Shown in pieces: positions 41,992-51,419 of a stretch of 64,000 nucleotides of DNA. Position 1 is the first letter of the stretch. Every line of letters starts with the position of its first letter. The position numbers were made by a program, and so were the translations under genes. The notes beneath the pieces were generated by a model. The model ran no database searches. It was not told where the DNA came from and saw nothing but the letters and a program-made list of their open reading frames with translations. The DNA is taken from assembly GCF_002563715.1 (NCBI RefSeq), contig NZ_PDJJ01000001.1:806001-870000 (forward strand). The letters are read 5' to 3'. This DNA is from Isoptericola jiangsuensis. GTDB taxonomy: Bacteria > Actinomycetota > Actinomycetes > Actinomycetales > Cellulomonadaceae.

Positions 41992-44603
41992 TGACCGCCA
42001 CCACCGACAAGCCGGCCTCCACGCCGGTGGAGACGGTGACCTGCACCATCGACGAGGTGGAGGTCACCGTGCCGAAGGGCACGCTGATCATCCGCGCCGC
42101 GGAGCAGGTCGGCATCGAGATCCCGCGGTTCTGCGACCACCCGCTGCTGGAGCCCGCGGGCGCCTGCCGGCAGTGCCTGGTCGAGGTCGCGATGCCGGAC
42201 CGCGAGGGCAACCTGCGGCCCATGCCGAAGCCGCAGGCGTCCTGCACGATGACGGTCACCCCGGGGATGGTCGTCAGGACGCAGCGCACGTCGGCCGTGG
42301 CGGACAAGGCGCAGCAGGGGGTCATGGAGCTGCTGCTCATGAACCACCCCCTGGACTGCCCCGTGTGCGACAAGGGCGGCGAGTGCCCGCTGCAGAACCA
42401 GGCGATGACGAACGGGCGGGCCGAGTCCCGCTTCGAGGACGTCAAGCGGACGTTCCCCAAGCCGATCCGGATCTCCACCCAGGTGCTGCTCGACCGGGAG
42501 CGGTGCGTGCTGTGCCAGCGGTGCACCCGGTTCAGCGAGGAGATCGCGGGCGACGAGTTCATCGCGCTGCAGGAACGGGGCGCGCACCAGCAGATCGGCC
42601 GGTTCGACGAGGAGATCCTCGACTTCGCGCCGCCCTGCGGCGGCCACGGTCACGGCGACGACGAGGCACCGGCCCGGGCCGCCGGCCCGGTGGACATCCC
42701 CCTCGGCGTCGCCCTCCCGGACACCTCCGGGCAGCCGTTCGCGTCGTACTTCTCGGGCAACACCGTGCAGATCTGCCCGGTGGGGGCGCTGACGGGCGCC
42801 CGCTACCGGTTCCGGTCCCGGCCGTTCGACCTCGTGTCGACGCCGGGCGTCGCCGAGCACGACTCCTGCGGCTCCGCGATCCGCGTCGACCACCGCCGCG
42901 GGACGGTGATGCGGCGGCTGTCGGGCGAGGACCCGGTGGTCAACGAGTCGTGGATCACCGACAAGGACCGCTTCGCGTTCACGTGGCAGTCGGCGCCCGA
43001 CCGCCTGACGACCCCGCTGGTGCGGACCGACGGGGAGCTGCGCCCCGCCTCGTGGGTGGAGGCCCTCGAGGTCGCCGCGCAGGGCCTCGCCGCGGCCCGC
43101 GACGACGGCGGCGTGGCCGCCCTGCCGGGGGGCCGGCTCACCGTCGAGGACGCCTTCGCGTGGTCCCGGTTCGCGCGGACCGTGCTGCGCACCGACGACG
43201 TCGACCAGCGGGCCCGCGTCCACTCGGTGGAGGAGGCGGACTTCCTCGCGCACGCCGTCGCCGGGACGGGCGTCGGCGTGACGTTCGGCGACCTGGAGGC
43301 CTCGCCCGCCGTGCTCCTGGCGGGCCTGGAGGCCGAGGAGGAGGCCGGGGTCACGTTCCTGCGGCTGCGCAAGGGGGTGCGCCGCGGCACCCGCGTCTTC
43401 TCCGTGGCACCGTTCGCGAGCCGGGGCCTCGCCCGGCTCGACGGGACGCTGCTGCCGGGGGCGCCCGGCACCGAGGCCGAGTGGCTGGGCACCCTGGCCG
43501 CGCAGGCCGCCGGCGACCTCGTCCCCGCCGACGCCGACCACGAGCTCCTCGCCGACGTCGCCGGCGCGCTCGGGCAGGACGGTGCCGTGCTGCTCGTCGG
43601 GGAGCGGCTGGCCGCCGCGCCCGGCGCGTACACCGCGGCCCTGCGGCTCGCCGCGGCCACCGGGGCGCGCCTGGCCTGGATCCCCCGCCGGGCGGGGGAG
43701 CGCGGCGGGGTGGAGGCCGGGCTGCTGCCCGGGCTGCTGCCCGGCGGACGCCCCCTCTCCGACCCCACGGCACGCGCCGAGGTGGCCGCCGCCTGGGGGA
43801 TCGACGCCGACGCCCTGCCCGCCGCGCGCGGTCTCGACACCGTCGGCATCCTCGACGCCCTGAGCATCAGACAGCTCGCCGGGGTGCTCGTCGGCGGCGT
43901 GGAGCTCGCCGACCTGCCCGACCCGGAGCACGCCCGCCGGGCGCTCGGCGCCGCACGGTTCGTCGTGTCGCTGGAGGTGCGGCGCTCCGAGGTCACCGAC
44001 CTCGCCGACGTGGTCCTGCCGGTCGCGCCGCCCGTCGAGCGCGCCGGGTCCTACTGGAACTGGGAGGGCCGCGTCCGGTCCTTCGGCCAGGCGCTGGAGT
44101 CGTCGGCGCTGCCGGACCACCGCGTCCTCGACGCGCTCGCCGCCCGGCTCGACGTCGACCTCGGCACCCTGGAGCCCGCCGCCGCGCACCGCGCGGTCGC
44201 GGCCCTGCCCGCCTGGACGGGCGATCGGGCCGCCGCCCCCGACCAGCAGCCCGTCGACCCGGCTCCGGTCCCGGACGGCAGCGCCGTCCTGGCCGGCTGG
44301 CGGCTCCAGCTCGACGACGGGGCCCTGCAGGACGGCGAGCCGTTCCTCGCGGGCACCGCCAAGACGCCGGTGGCCCGCCTCAGCGCGGTCACCGCGGCCG
44401 GGTTCGACGTGTTCGACGGCGACCTGGTCACCGTGGCGACCGACCGCGGGGCGATCACCCTGCCGGTCGCCATCACGGAGATGGTGGACCACGTCGTGTG
44501 GCTGCCGCTGGCGAGCGTGGGGTGCCGCGTCCACGACACGCTCGGCGTCTCGCCGGGCGACCCGGTGCGCGTCACCCCCGCCGAGAAGGGAGCCGGCGCA
44601 TGA
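41991..44603 (+). CDS. nuoG: NADH-quinone oxidoreductase subunit G
   Basis: The large iron-sulfur subunit. Cluster ligands in the 870-residue protein are Cys48, 59, 62, 85 for [2Fe-2S]; His119, Cys123, 126, 132 for N5; and Cys172, 175, 178, 262 for N4. Between N4's third and fourth cysteine there is a roughly 30-residue insert (about 214-246), starting [14 protein letters not shown], that is rich in His, Gly and acidic residues and not part of the usual fold. The C-terminal molybdopterin-oxidoreductase-like domain is degenerate, as usual. It is ATGA-coupled to nuoH. Confidence 0.95.
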   Translation: MTATTDKPASTPVETVTCTIDEVEVTVPKGTLIIRAAEQVGIEIPRFCDHPLLEPAGACRQCLVEVAMPDREGNLRPMPKPQASCTMTVTPGMVVRTQRTSAVADKAQQGVMELLLMNHPLDCPVCDKGGECPLQNQAMTNGRAESRFEDVKRTFPKPIRISTQVLLDRERCVLCQRCTRFSEEIAGDEFIALQERGAHQQIGRFDEEILDFAPPCGGHGHGDDEAPARAAGPVDIPLGVALPDTSGQPFASYFSGNTVQICPVGALTGARYRFRSRPFDLVSTPGVAEHDSCGSAIRVDHRRGTVMRRLSGEDPVVNESWITDKDRFAFTWQSAPDRLTTPLVRTDGELRPASWVEALEVAAQGLAAARDDGGVAALPGGRLTVEDAFAWSRFARTVLRTDDVDQRARVHSVEEADFLAHAVAGTGVGVTFGDLEASPAVLLAGLEAEEEAGVTFLRLRKGVRRGTRVFSVAPFASRGLARLDGTLLPGAPGTEAEWLGTLAAQAAGDLVPADADHELLADVAGALGQDGAVLLVGERLAAAPGAYTAALRLAAATGARLAWIPRRAGERGGVEAGLLPGLLPGGRPLSDPTARAEVAAAWGIDADALPAARGLDTVGILDALSIRQLAGVLVGGVELADLPDPEHARRALGAARFVVSLEVRRSEVTDLADVVLPVAPPVERAGSYWNWEGRVRSFGQALESSALPDHRVLDALAARLDVDLGTLEPAAAHRAVAALPAWTGDRAAAPDQQPVDPAPVPDGSAVLAGWRLQLDDGALQDGEPFLAGTAKTPVARLSAVTAAGFDVFDGDLVTVATDRGAITLPVAITEMVDHVVWLPLASVGCRVHDTLGVSPGDPVRVTPAEKGAGA

Positions 44604-45949
44604 TCCCCGGCGTCGAGGCCGACTTCAGCAACGACACGATCTGGGTGTCGGTCGTCAAGGCCGTGCTCATCGTCGTCTTCCTCCTGACCAGCGTGCTCTT
44701 CGCCATCTGGTTCGAGCGCAAGGTCGTGGCGCGCATGCAGCTGCGTCCCGGACCCAACTGGCACGGCCCGTTCGGCCTCCTGCAGTCGCTCGCCGACGCC
44801 ATGAAGCTCCTGCTCAAGGAGGACATGACCGTCACCCGGGCCGACAAGGTCGTGTACCTGCTGGCACCGATGATCTCGGTGTTCTGCTCCCTGCTGGTGT
44901 ACGCCGTCATCCCGTTCGGGCCGAGCGTCACGATCCCGTTCACCGACTTCACGACCCCGCTGCAGCTCACCGACTTCCCCGTCGCGGTGCTGTACATCCT
45001 GGCGTGCGCGTCGATCGGCGTGTACGGCATCGTGCTCGGCGGCTGGTCGTCGGGCTCCACCTACCCGCTGCTCGGGTCGGTGCGCTCCACCGCGCAGGTC
45101 ATCTCCTACGAGCTCGCGATGGGCCTGTCCCTGGTGAGCGTGTTCGTCATGGCGGGGTCGATGTCGACCTCCTCGATCGTGGCGTCCCAGGCCGAGCTGT
45201 GGTGGTTCGTGCCGCTGGCGCCCGCGTTCGTCGTGTTCCTCATCTCGATGGTCGGCGAGACCAACCGGCTCCCGTTCGACCTGCCCGAGGCCGAGGGCGA
45301 GCTCGTCTCCGGCTACATGACCGAGTACTCGTCGATGAAGTTCGCGTGGTTCTTCCTCGCGGAGTACATCGCGATGCTCAACGTGTCGGCCGTCGCCACC
45401 ACCCTGTTCCTCGGCGGCTGGCGCGCCCCCTGGCCGCTGTCGCTGATCGGCGACGGCGTGCTCAACACCGGCTGGTGGCCGCTGCTGTGGTTCCTCGCCA
45501 AGGTCTGGCTGCTCATGTTCGTGTTCGTGTGGATCCGCGGCACCCTGCTGCGGCTGCGCTACGACCAGTTCATGGTGTTCGGCTGGAAGGTCCTCATCCC
45601 GTTCGCCCTCGGCTGGCTGGTCGTGCTCGCGACGTTCCAGTGGTTCGGCCTGGCGGGCGTCACCCGCACCCAGCTGATCGTCGGCATCCTCGTGGCGCTC
45701 GCCGTCGTCCTGGTCACCCTGTGGCTGTGGCCGGCCCGCAAGCAGCCCGACGCCACCGAGCCCGACGACGCCCCGTTCGACGCGTTCGCCCACGGCTTCC
45801 CGGTGCCCCCGCTGCCGGGGCAGAGCCTGCCGCCCTCGCCCCGTGCCCGCCGTCACGTGCCGCCCGCCGGGACGGAACCCGCCGGCGACGCCGCCGGCAC
45901 CACGACCACGACCGCCACCGCGCCCGACGACGAGGAGGAGACGCGATGA
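44600..45949 (+). CDS. nuoH: NADH-quinone oxidoreductase subunit H
   Basis: The membrane subunit that links the quinone chamber to the proton path. The 449-residue protein has about eight helices, the conserved [22 protein letters not shown]-type first loop, and the acidic quinone loop [22 protein letters not shown] cytoplasmic tail of some 65 residues (Pro/Ala/Thr-rich, ending DDEEETR) extends beyond the last helix; E. coli NuoH has no such tail. It is ATGA-coupled to nuoI. Confidence 0.96.
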   Translation: MIPGVEADFSNDTIWVSVVKAVLIVVFLLTSVLFAIWFERKVVARMQLRPGPNWHGPFGLLQSLADAMKLLLKEDMTVTRADKVVYLLAPMISVFCSLLVYAVIPFGPSVTIPFTDFTTPLQLTDFPVAVLYILACASIGVYGIVLGGWSSGSTYPLLGSVRSTAQVISYELAMGLSLVSVFVMAGSMSTSSIVASQAELWWFVPLAPAFVVFLISMVGETNRLPFDLPEAEGELVSGYMTEYSSMKFAWFFLAEYIAMLNVSAVATTLFLGGWRAPWPLSLIGDGVLNTGWWPLLWFLAKVWLLMFVFVWIRGTLLRLRYDQFMVFGWKVLIPFALGWLVVLATFQWFGLAGVTRTQLIVGILVALAVVLVTLWLWPARKQPDATEPDDAPFDAFAHGFPVPPLPGQSLPPSPRARRHVPPAGTEPAGDAAGTTTTTATAPDDEEETR

Positions 45950-46728
45950 CCACGCCGTACGAGCCGCTGCGCCCGACCAAGGGACCCCTGGGCGAGCTGC
46001 TCGCCCCCGTCGCCGGGTTCGGGGTGACCTTCGCCTCGATGTTCCGGCCCGCGGTCACCGAGGAGTACCCGCGGCGCAAGACGCCCCCGCAGGCCCGCTA
46101 CCACGGCCGTCACCAGCTCAACCGGTACGCCGACGGGCTGGAGAAGTGCATCGGCTGCGAGCTGTGCGCCTGGGCGTGCCCCGCGGACGCCATCTACGTC
46201 GAGGGCGCCGACAACGCCGACGCCGTCGAGGGCGCCCCCGAGGCCCACATGAGCCCCGGCGAGCGCTACGGCCGCGTCTACCAGATCAACTACCTGCGCT
46301 GCATCTTCTGCGGGCTGTGCATCGAGGCGTGCCCCACGCGGGCCCTCACGATGAGCAACGACTACGAGCTCGCCGGGCCCACCCGCGCCGGGATGATCTA
46401 CGAGAAGCAGGACATCCTCGCGCCGCTCGCCCAGGGCATGCTCGCCGCGCCGCACCCCATGGCCGACGGCACCACCGACACCGAGTACTACCGGGGCGAG
46501 GTCACCGCGCCCACCGCGGCGCAGGTCGACTGGGTGCGCGAGCACCGGCCCGACGACGCCACCCTCGACGACGCCGCCGCCGTCGTGGCGGGCGACGCGC
46601 CGCCGCCCGTCCCCGCCCAGCACGAGCTGCGCCCCGACCAGGACCGCGCGGAGGCCGAGCGCGCCGCCGCGCACGAGTCGAACCTCGACGGCCGCTGGAC
46701 CGTCCACGAGCAGGAGGCCCGCGCATGA
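45946..46728 (+). CDS. nuoI: NADH-quinone oxidoreductase subunit I
   Basis: Carries clusters N6a and N6b in two ferredoxin repeats: Cys68, 71, 74, 78 ([12 protein letters not shown]) and Cys119, 122, 125, 129 ([12 protein letters not shown]). The conserved tail of the fold is [15 protein letters not shown]. The 260-residue protein has an acidic C-terminal extension of about 60 residues not needed for cluster binding. It overlaps both neighbours by ATGA. Confidence 0.97.
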   Translation: MTTPYEPLRPTKGPLGELLAPVAGFGVTFASMFRPAVTEEYPRRKTPPQARYHGRHQLNRYADGLEKCIGCELCAWACPADAIYVEGADNADAVEGAPEAHMSPGERYGRVYQINYLRCIFCGLCIEACPTRALTMSNDYELAGPTRAGMIYEKQDILAPLAQGMLAAPHPMADGTTDTEYYRGEVTAPTAAQVDWVREHRPDDATLDDAAAVVAGDAPPPVPAQHELRPDQDRAEAERAAAHESNLDGRWTVHEQEARA

Positions 46729-47531
46729 CGGTGTCCGGCGGCGAGGCCGTCCTCTTCTGGGTCGTCGCGCCGCTCATGGTGCTGGCCGCCGCCGGGCTGC
46801 TGTTCGCCCGCCGGGCCGTGCACGCCGCGGTCTGCGTCGTGTTCGTCATGATCGGCCTGGCCGTCCTGTACGTCGCCCAGGAGGCGCCGTTCCTCGGCAT
46901 CGTCCAGATCGTCGTCTACACCGGCGCCGTGATGATGCTGTTCCTCTTCGTCCTCATGCTCGTCGGCGTCGACGCCGCGGACTCCCTCACGGAGACCATC
47001 AAGGGGCAGCGCTGGGTCGGGATCCTGCTCGGGGTCGGCCTGGCGTCCGTCCTGTGCGGCGTGATCTCGCAGGCCACGTTCCCGCCGCCGCAGGGTCTCG
47101 CCGCGGCCAACGAGGTGACCAACCCGGTGGCCCTCGCCCGCATCGTCATGCAGCACTACGTCGTCGCCATGGAGGCCGTCGGCATCCTGCTGGTCACCGC
47201 GGCGCTCGCCGGACTCGTCCTCACCCACCGCCGCCGGCTGGGCCGCAAGCCCACGCAGCGTGCGCTCGCCGAGGCGAAGGTCGCCGCCCTGCCGTCCGGG
47301 CGCACCCTCACCCCGCTGCCCGCCCCCGGCGTCTACGCGCAGAACAACGCGATGGACACGCCCGCGCTCGACCCGCAGGGGCGGCCGCTGGAGCACTCCG
47401 TGCCGCGCGTCCTGCGGATCCGCGGGCAGGAGCGCTCGGCCACGGAGCTGCTCACGGCCGAGGAGACCCTCGTGCCGCGCCTGACGGCCCCGGTCGACGA
47501 CCCGGAGACCGCCCCCGAGGAGGAGCGCTGA
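46725..47531 (+). CDS. nuoJ: NADH-quinone oxidoreductase subunit J
   Basis: A five-helix membrane subunit whose third helix contains a pi-bulge important for coupling (region [21 protein letters not shown]). The 268-residue protein ends in a cytoplasmic tail of nearly 100 residues after the last helix and RRRLGRK. The stop overlaps the nuoK ATG (TGATG). Confidence 0.95.
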   Translation: MTVSGGEAVLFWVVAPLMVLAAAGLLFARRAVHAAVCVVFVMIGLAVLYVAQEAPFLGIVQIVVYTGAVMMLFLFVLMLVGVDAADSLTETIKGQRWVGILLGVGLASVLCGVISQATFPPPQGLAAANEVTNPVALARIVMQHYVVAMEAVGILLVTAALAGLVLTHRRRLGRKPTQRALAEAKVAALPSGRTLTPLPAPGVYAQNNAMDTPALDPQGRPLEHSVPRVLRIRGQERSATELLTAEETLVPRLTAPVDDPETAPEEER

Positions 47532-47830
47532 TGGAGCTCACGAACTACCTCTACCTGGCGTCGATCCTCTTCGCGCTGGGCGCCACCACGGTGCTGCTGC
47601 GCCGCAACGCGATCGTCGTGTTCATGGGCGTCGAGCTCATGCTCAACGCCACGAACCTCGCCCTGGTCACGTTCGCCCGCATGCACGGCGACGTCACCGG
47701 GCAGGTGCTCGCGTTCTTCGTCATGGTCGTCGCCGCCGCGGAGGTCGTCGTGGGGCTCGCGATCATCGTGACGATCTTCCGCGCCCGCCGGTCGGCCTCG
47801 GTCGACGACGTCAACCTGCTGAAGAGCTGA
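47531..47830 (+). CDS. nuoK: NADH-quinone oxidoreductase subunit K
   Basis: A three-helix membrane subunit, 99 residues. Both essential glutamates of the proton path are present, in [15 protein letters not shown] and [13 protein letters not shown]. Confidence 0.97.
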   Translation: MELTNYLYLASILFALGATTVLLRRNAIVVFMGVELMLNATNLALVTFARMHGDVTGQVLAFFVMVVAAAEVVVGLAIIVTIFRARRSASVDDVNLLKS

Positions 47831-47843
47831 GGGGCCGACGACG

Positions 47844-49799
47844 ATGACGACGCAGACGCTGTCCCTGGTGCCCTGGCTGGTGGCCACCCCGCTGATCGGC
47901 GCGGCGCTGCTGCTGCTCCTCGGCCGGTGGACCGACCGCTGGGGCCACTGGCTGGGCGTGCTCGCCTCGGCGACGACGTTCGTGCTGGGCCTGGTGGTGG
48001 TGCTGGCCATGCTGGGGGTCGACCCCGAGCAGCGGGTCGCCACCCACACGGTGGGCACGTGGATCGAGGCCGGCCCGCTCTCGGTGCCGCTCGGGTTCCA
48101 GGTGGACCCCCTGTCGATGACCTTCGTGATGCTGGTGACGTTCGTCGGGACGCTCATCCACGTCTACTCCGTGGCGTACATGAGCGGCGATCGCGACCGG
48201 CGCCGGTTCTTCGCCTACCTCAACCTGTTCGTCGCGGCGATGCTGCTGCTGGTGCTCGCCAACTCCTACCTGCTGCTGTTCGTCGGCTGGGAGGGCGTGG
48301 GTCTGGCCTCGTTCCTGCTCATCGGGTTCTGGGACCACCACCTGCCCAACGCGGTCGCCGGCAAGAAGGCGTTCGTCATGAACCGCGTCGGTGACATGGG
48401 GCTGCTCGCCGCGATGATGCTCATGCTGGCCAACGTGGGCGCCCTCGACTTCGCCACCGTGCTGGGGAACACGGCATCCGACGCCGTCCCGGGTGCCGGG
48501 CTGTCCGAGGGCACATGGACGGCGATCGGGCTGCTGCTCCTGCTCGCGGCGTGCGGCAAGTCCGCGCAGCTCCCGCTGCAGGCCTGGCTCGGGGACGCGA
48601 TGGCCGGCCCCACGCCCGTGTCCGCGCTCATCCACGCCGCCACCATGGTCACCGCGGGCGTCTACCTGCTGGTGCGCTCCGGCCCGATCCTCGAGGCCGC
48701 GCCCGACGCGCAGCTCGTCGTCGCGATCGTCGGCGCCCTGACCCTGATCTTCGGGGCGATCGTCGGCTGCGCGAAGGACGACATCAAGAAGGCGCTCGCG
48801 GCGTCCACGATGTCGCAGATCGGGTACATGATGCTCGCCGCGGGCCTCGGCCCGGTCGGGTACGCGTTCGCGATCTTCCACCTGGTGACGCACGGCTTCT
48901 TCAAGGCGGGGCTGTTCCTCGGTGCCGGGTCGGTCATGCACGCGATGGACGACGACGTGAACATGCGGCGGTTCGGCGGCCTGGCCCGCCTGCTGCCGGT
49001 CACGGCGATCACGATGGGCCTCGGCTGGCTCGCGATCCTCGGTGTCCCGCCGTTCTCCGGCTTCTACTCCAAGGACAAGATCATCGAGTCGGCGTTCGTC
49101 GGCGAGGGCTGGGAGCCCTGGGTGTTCGGCACCGCGGCCCTGCTGGGCGCGGGCATCACCGCCTACTACATGTCCCGGCTGTTCTTCCTGACGTTCGCGG
49201 GCCGGCGGCGCTGGAGCACGGGTCACGACGGTCGCACCGGCGACGACGTCGTCACGCGGCACCCGCACGAGTCGCCGTGGCTGATGACGGTGCCGATGAT
49301 CCTGCTGGCCGTCGGGTCGGTGGGGCTCGGGTTCGTGCTGAACGCGGGGGACCGGTTCGTGACCTGGCTGGAGCCCGTGACGGGCCACGCCGAGCATCAC
49401 GAGCCGGTGCTGCCGATCTGGCTGATCATGACGCTCACGCTGCTCCTCGTGGTCGTGGGTGCCGCACTCGCGTTCTGGCAGTTCGCGACGCGCGCGGTGC
49501 CCGTCGAGCCGCCGGCGGCCCCCGCGCTGGTGCGCGCTGCCCGGGTGGACCTCCACCAGGACGACGTCAACGAGACGCTGGTGATGCTGCCCGGACAGGT
49601 GCTGACCCGGTCGCTGGTGTACGCGGACCGCACGGCGGTGGACGCGGGGTGGCTGGGCCTGGCCAGCGGGGTCGGCCGGTTCGGCCGGGCGCTGCGCGGG
49701 ATGCAGTCGGGATATCCGAGGCAGTACGCGGCGGTGACGCTGGGCGGCCTCGGTGTGGTGGTGCTGGTGATCTGGCTCGTGGCCCAGGGCGCGAGCTGA
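47844..49799 (+). CDS. nuoL: NADH-quinone oxidoreductase subunit L
   Basis: The distal antiporter-like proton-pumping subunit with the long lateral helix. The 651-residue protein shows SYLLLFVGWEGVGLASFLLIGFW with the key Glu, the LPLQAWLGDAMAGPTPVSALIHAATMVTAG-type helix with conserved Lys/His residues, and HGFFKAGLFLGAGSVMHAMDD. Its C-terminal region carries the lateral helix and final anchor. It is 13 bp after nuoK. Confidence 0.96.
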   Translation: MTTQTLSLVPWLVATPLIGAALLLLLGRWTDRWGHWLGVLASATTFVLGLVVVLAMLGVDPEQRVATHTVGTWIEAGPLSVPLGFQVDPLSMTFVMLVTFVGTLIHVYSVAYMSGDRDRRRFFAYLNLFVAAMLLLVLANSYLLLFVGWEGVGLASFLLIGFWDHHLPNAVAGKKAFVMNRVGDMGLLAAMMLMLANVGALDFATVLGNTASDAVPGAGLSEGTWTAIGLLLLLAACGKSAQLPLQAWLGDAMAGPTPVSALIHAATMVTAGVYLLVRSGPILEAAPDAQLVVAIVGALTLIFGAIVGCAKDDIKKALAASTMSQIGYMMLAAGLGPVGYAFAIFHLVTHGFFKAGLFLGAGSVMHAMDDDVNMRRFGGLARLLPVTAITMGLGWLAILGVPPFSGFYSKDKIIESAFVGEGWEPWVFGTAALLGAGITAYYMSRLFFLTFAGRRRWSTGHDGRTGDDVVTRHPHESPWLMTVPMILLAVGSVGLGFVLNAGDRFVTWLEPVTGHAEHHEPVLPIWLIMTLTLLLVVVGAALAFWQFATRAVPVEPPAAPALVRAARVDLHQDDVNETLVMLPGQVLTRSLVYADRTAVDAGWLGLASGVGRFGRALRGMQSGYPRQYAAVTLGGLGVVVLVIWLVAQGAS

Positions 49800-49814
49800 G
49801 CGGAGGAACATTCG

Positions 49815-51419
49815 ATGTCGACATTCCCCTGGTTGACGGCCCTGGCGGTCTGGCCGCTCGTGGCCGCGCTCGCGACCGCGCTGACCGGCGTGGGTCGCGG
49901 ACGACCCGCGGCGGGCGTGACGGGCGGCGGGAGGTTCAGCGCCGGCTCCGCCCGCACGGTGGCGCTCGTGGGCGCGGTGGTCGAGGTCGGGCTGCTGGTG
50001 GGCGCGTTCCTCGCGTTCGACACCGCGACGGCCGGCACCCACCAGCTCACCGAGACCTACTCCTGGATCCCGGCGCTCGGTGCGAGCTACGCCGTCGGGG
50101 TCGACGGGGTGGGGCTGCTGCTCGTGGCCCTGTCCGTCGGACTGGTGCCGCTGGTGATCCTCGCGGCCTGGCACGAGCAGGGCGGTGACGCGGCCCGGCT
50201 GCGGCGCTACCTCGCGACCGTGCTGGTGCTGCTGAGCTTCATGGTGCTCGTCTTCGCCGCGCGCGACGTGTTCCTCTTCTACGTCGTGTTCGAGGCGATG
50301 CTCATCCCCGCCTACTTCCTCATCGGCGGGTTCGGGCAGGGGGCGCAGCGCCGGTACGCGGCGGTCAAGTTCCTCATGTTCTCCCTCGGCGGCGGGCTCG
50401 TCATGCTCGCCGCGGTGGTCGCCCTGTACCTCCAGGTCCCGGTCGACGCCGCCACGGGCACCCGCCCCGCGGACGCGTTCCTCACCGACACGCTGACGGG
50501 GCTGCCGCTCGACCCCACGACCGAACGCCTCATGTTCTGCGCGTTCTTCCTCGCGTTCGCGATCAAGGCCCCGATGTTCGGCGTCCACACCTGGCTGCCC
50601 GACGTCACCCAGAACGCCACCCCCGGCACGTCCACGCTGCTCATCTGCGTGCTCGACAAGGTCGGCACGTTCGGGATGCTCACCCTGTGCCTGCCGCTGT
50701 TCCCGGAGGCGAGCCGCTGGGCGGCGCCGTTCGTCGTCGTCCTGGCGGTGATCTCGATCCTCTACGGCGCGATCCTCGCGATCGGGCAGTCCGACGTGCT
50801 GCGCCTCATCGGCTACACGTCGGTGTCCCACTTCGGGTTCATCATCCTGGGCATCTTCACCTTCACGTCGCTCGGCATCTCCGGGTCCAGCTTCATGATG
50901 CTCAACCACGGGATCTCCACGGCGGCCCTGTTCCTCATCGCCGGGTTCGCCATCGCGCGGCACCCGCGCCGCAGCCAGGAGATCGCGGACTTCGGCGGCC
51001 TGCGCACCGTCGCGCCGCTGCTGGGCGGCACGTTCCTGGTGGCCGGGCTGTCCGCGCTCGCCCTGCCGGGGCTGGCGACGTTCGTGTCCGAGGTCATGGT
51101 GTTCCTCGGCGCGTACGGCCGCTGGCCCGTCGCGGCGCTGGTGGCCGTGCCCGCCGTCGTCCTGGCCGCGGTCTACGTCCTGCTCACCTACCAGCGCATG
51201 TTCACCGGTGCGGTGGGCGCCGAGATCGCGGGCGTGCCCGACCTCGGGCGCCGCGAGAAGGTCGTCGCCGGGGTGCTGGTGACCGCGCTGGTCGTCCTCG
51301 GGCTCGTCCCCGGACCGGCGCTCGACTACGTCCGTGAACCCGCCACCGTCTCCGTCGAGACCGTCGGTGCCACCGATCCGCAGCCCGTGCTCGGGGCGGC
51401 CGAGGGGAGCCAGCAGTGA
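49815..51419 (+). CDS. nuoM: NADH-quinone oxidoreductase subunit M
   Basis: An antiporter-like proton-pumping subunit, 534 residues and about 14 helices. Landmarks are FYVVFEAMLIPAYFLIGGFG with the key Glu, FGVHTWLPDVTQNATPGTST and YTSVSHFGFIILGIF. GGAGGAACATTCG precedes the ATG; the 5-base AT run there is rare in this GC-rich DNA. Its stop overlaps the nuoN GTG. Confidence 0.96.
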   Translation: MSTFPWLTALAVWPLVAALATALTGVGRGRPAAGVTGGGRFSAGSARTVALVGAVVEVGLLVGAFLAFDTATAGTHQLTETYSWIPALGASYAVGVDGVGLLLVALSVGLVPLVILAAWHEQGGDAARLRRYLATVLVLLSFMVLVFAARDVFLFYVVFEAMLIPAYFLIGGFGQGAQRRYAAVKFLMFSLGGGLVMLAAVVALYLQVPVDAATGTRPADAFLTDTLTGLPLDPTTERLMFCAFFLAFAIKAPMFGVHTWLPDVTQNATPGTSTLLICVLDKVGTFGMLTLCLPLFPEASRWAAPFVVVLAVISILYGAILAIGQSDVLRLIGYTSVSHFGFIILGIFTFTSLGISGSSFMMLNHGISTAALFLIAGFAIARHPRRSQEIADFGGLRTVAPLLGGTFLVAGLSALALPGLATFVSEVMVFLGAYGRWPVAALVAVPAVVLAAVYVLLTYQRMFTGAVGAEIAGVPDLGRREKVVAGVLVTALVVLGLVPGPALDYVREPATVSVETVGATDPQPVLGAAEGSQQ

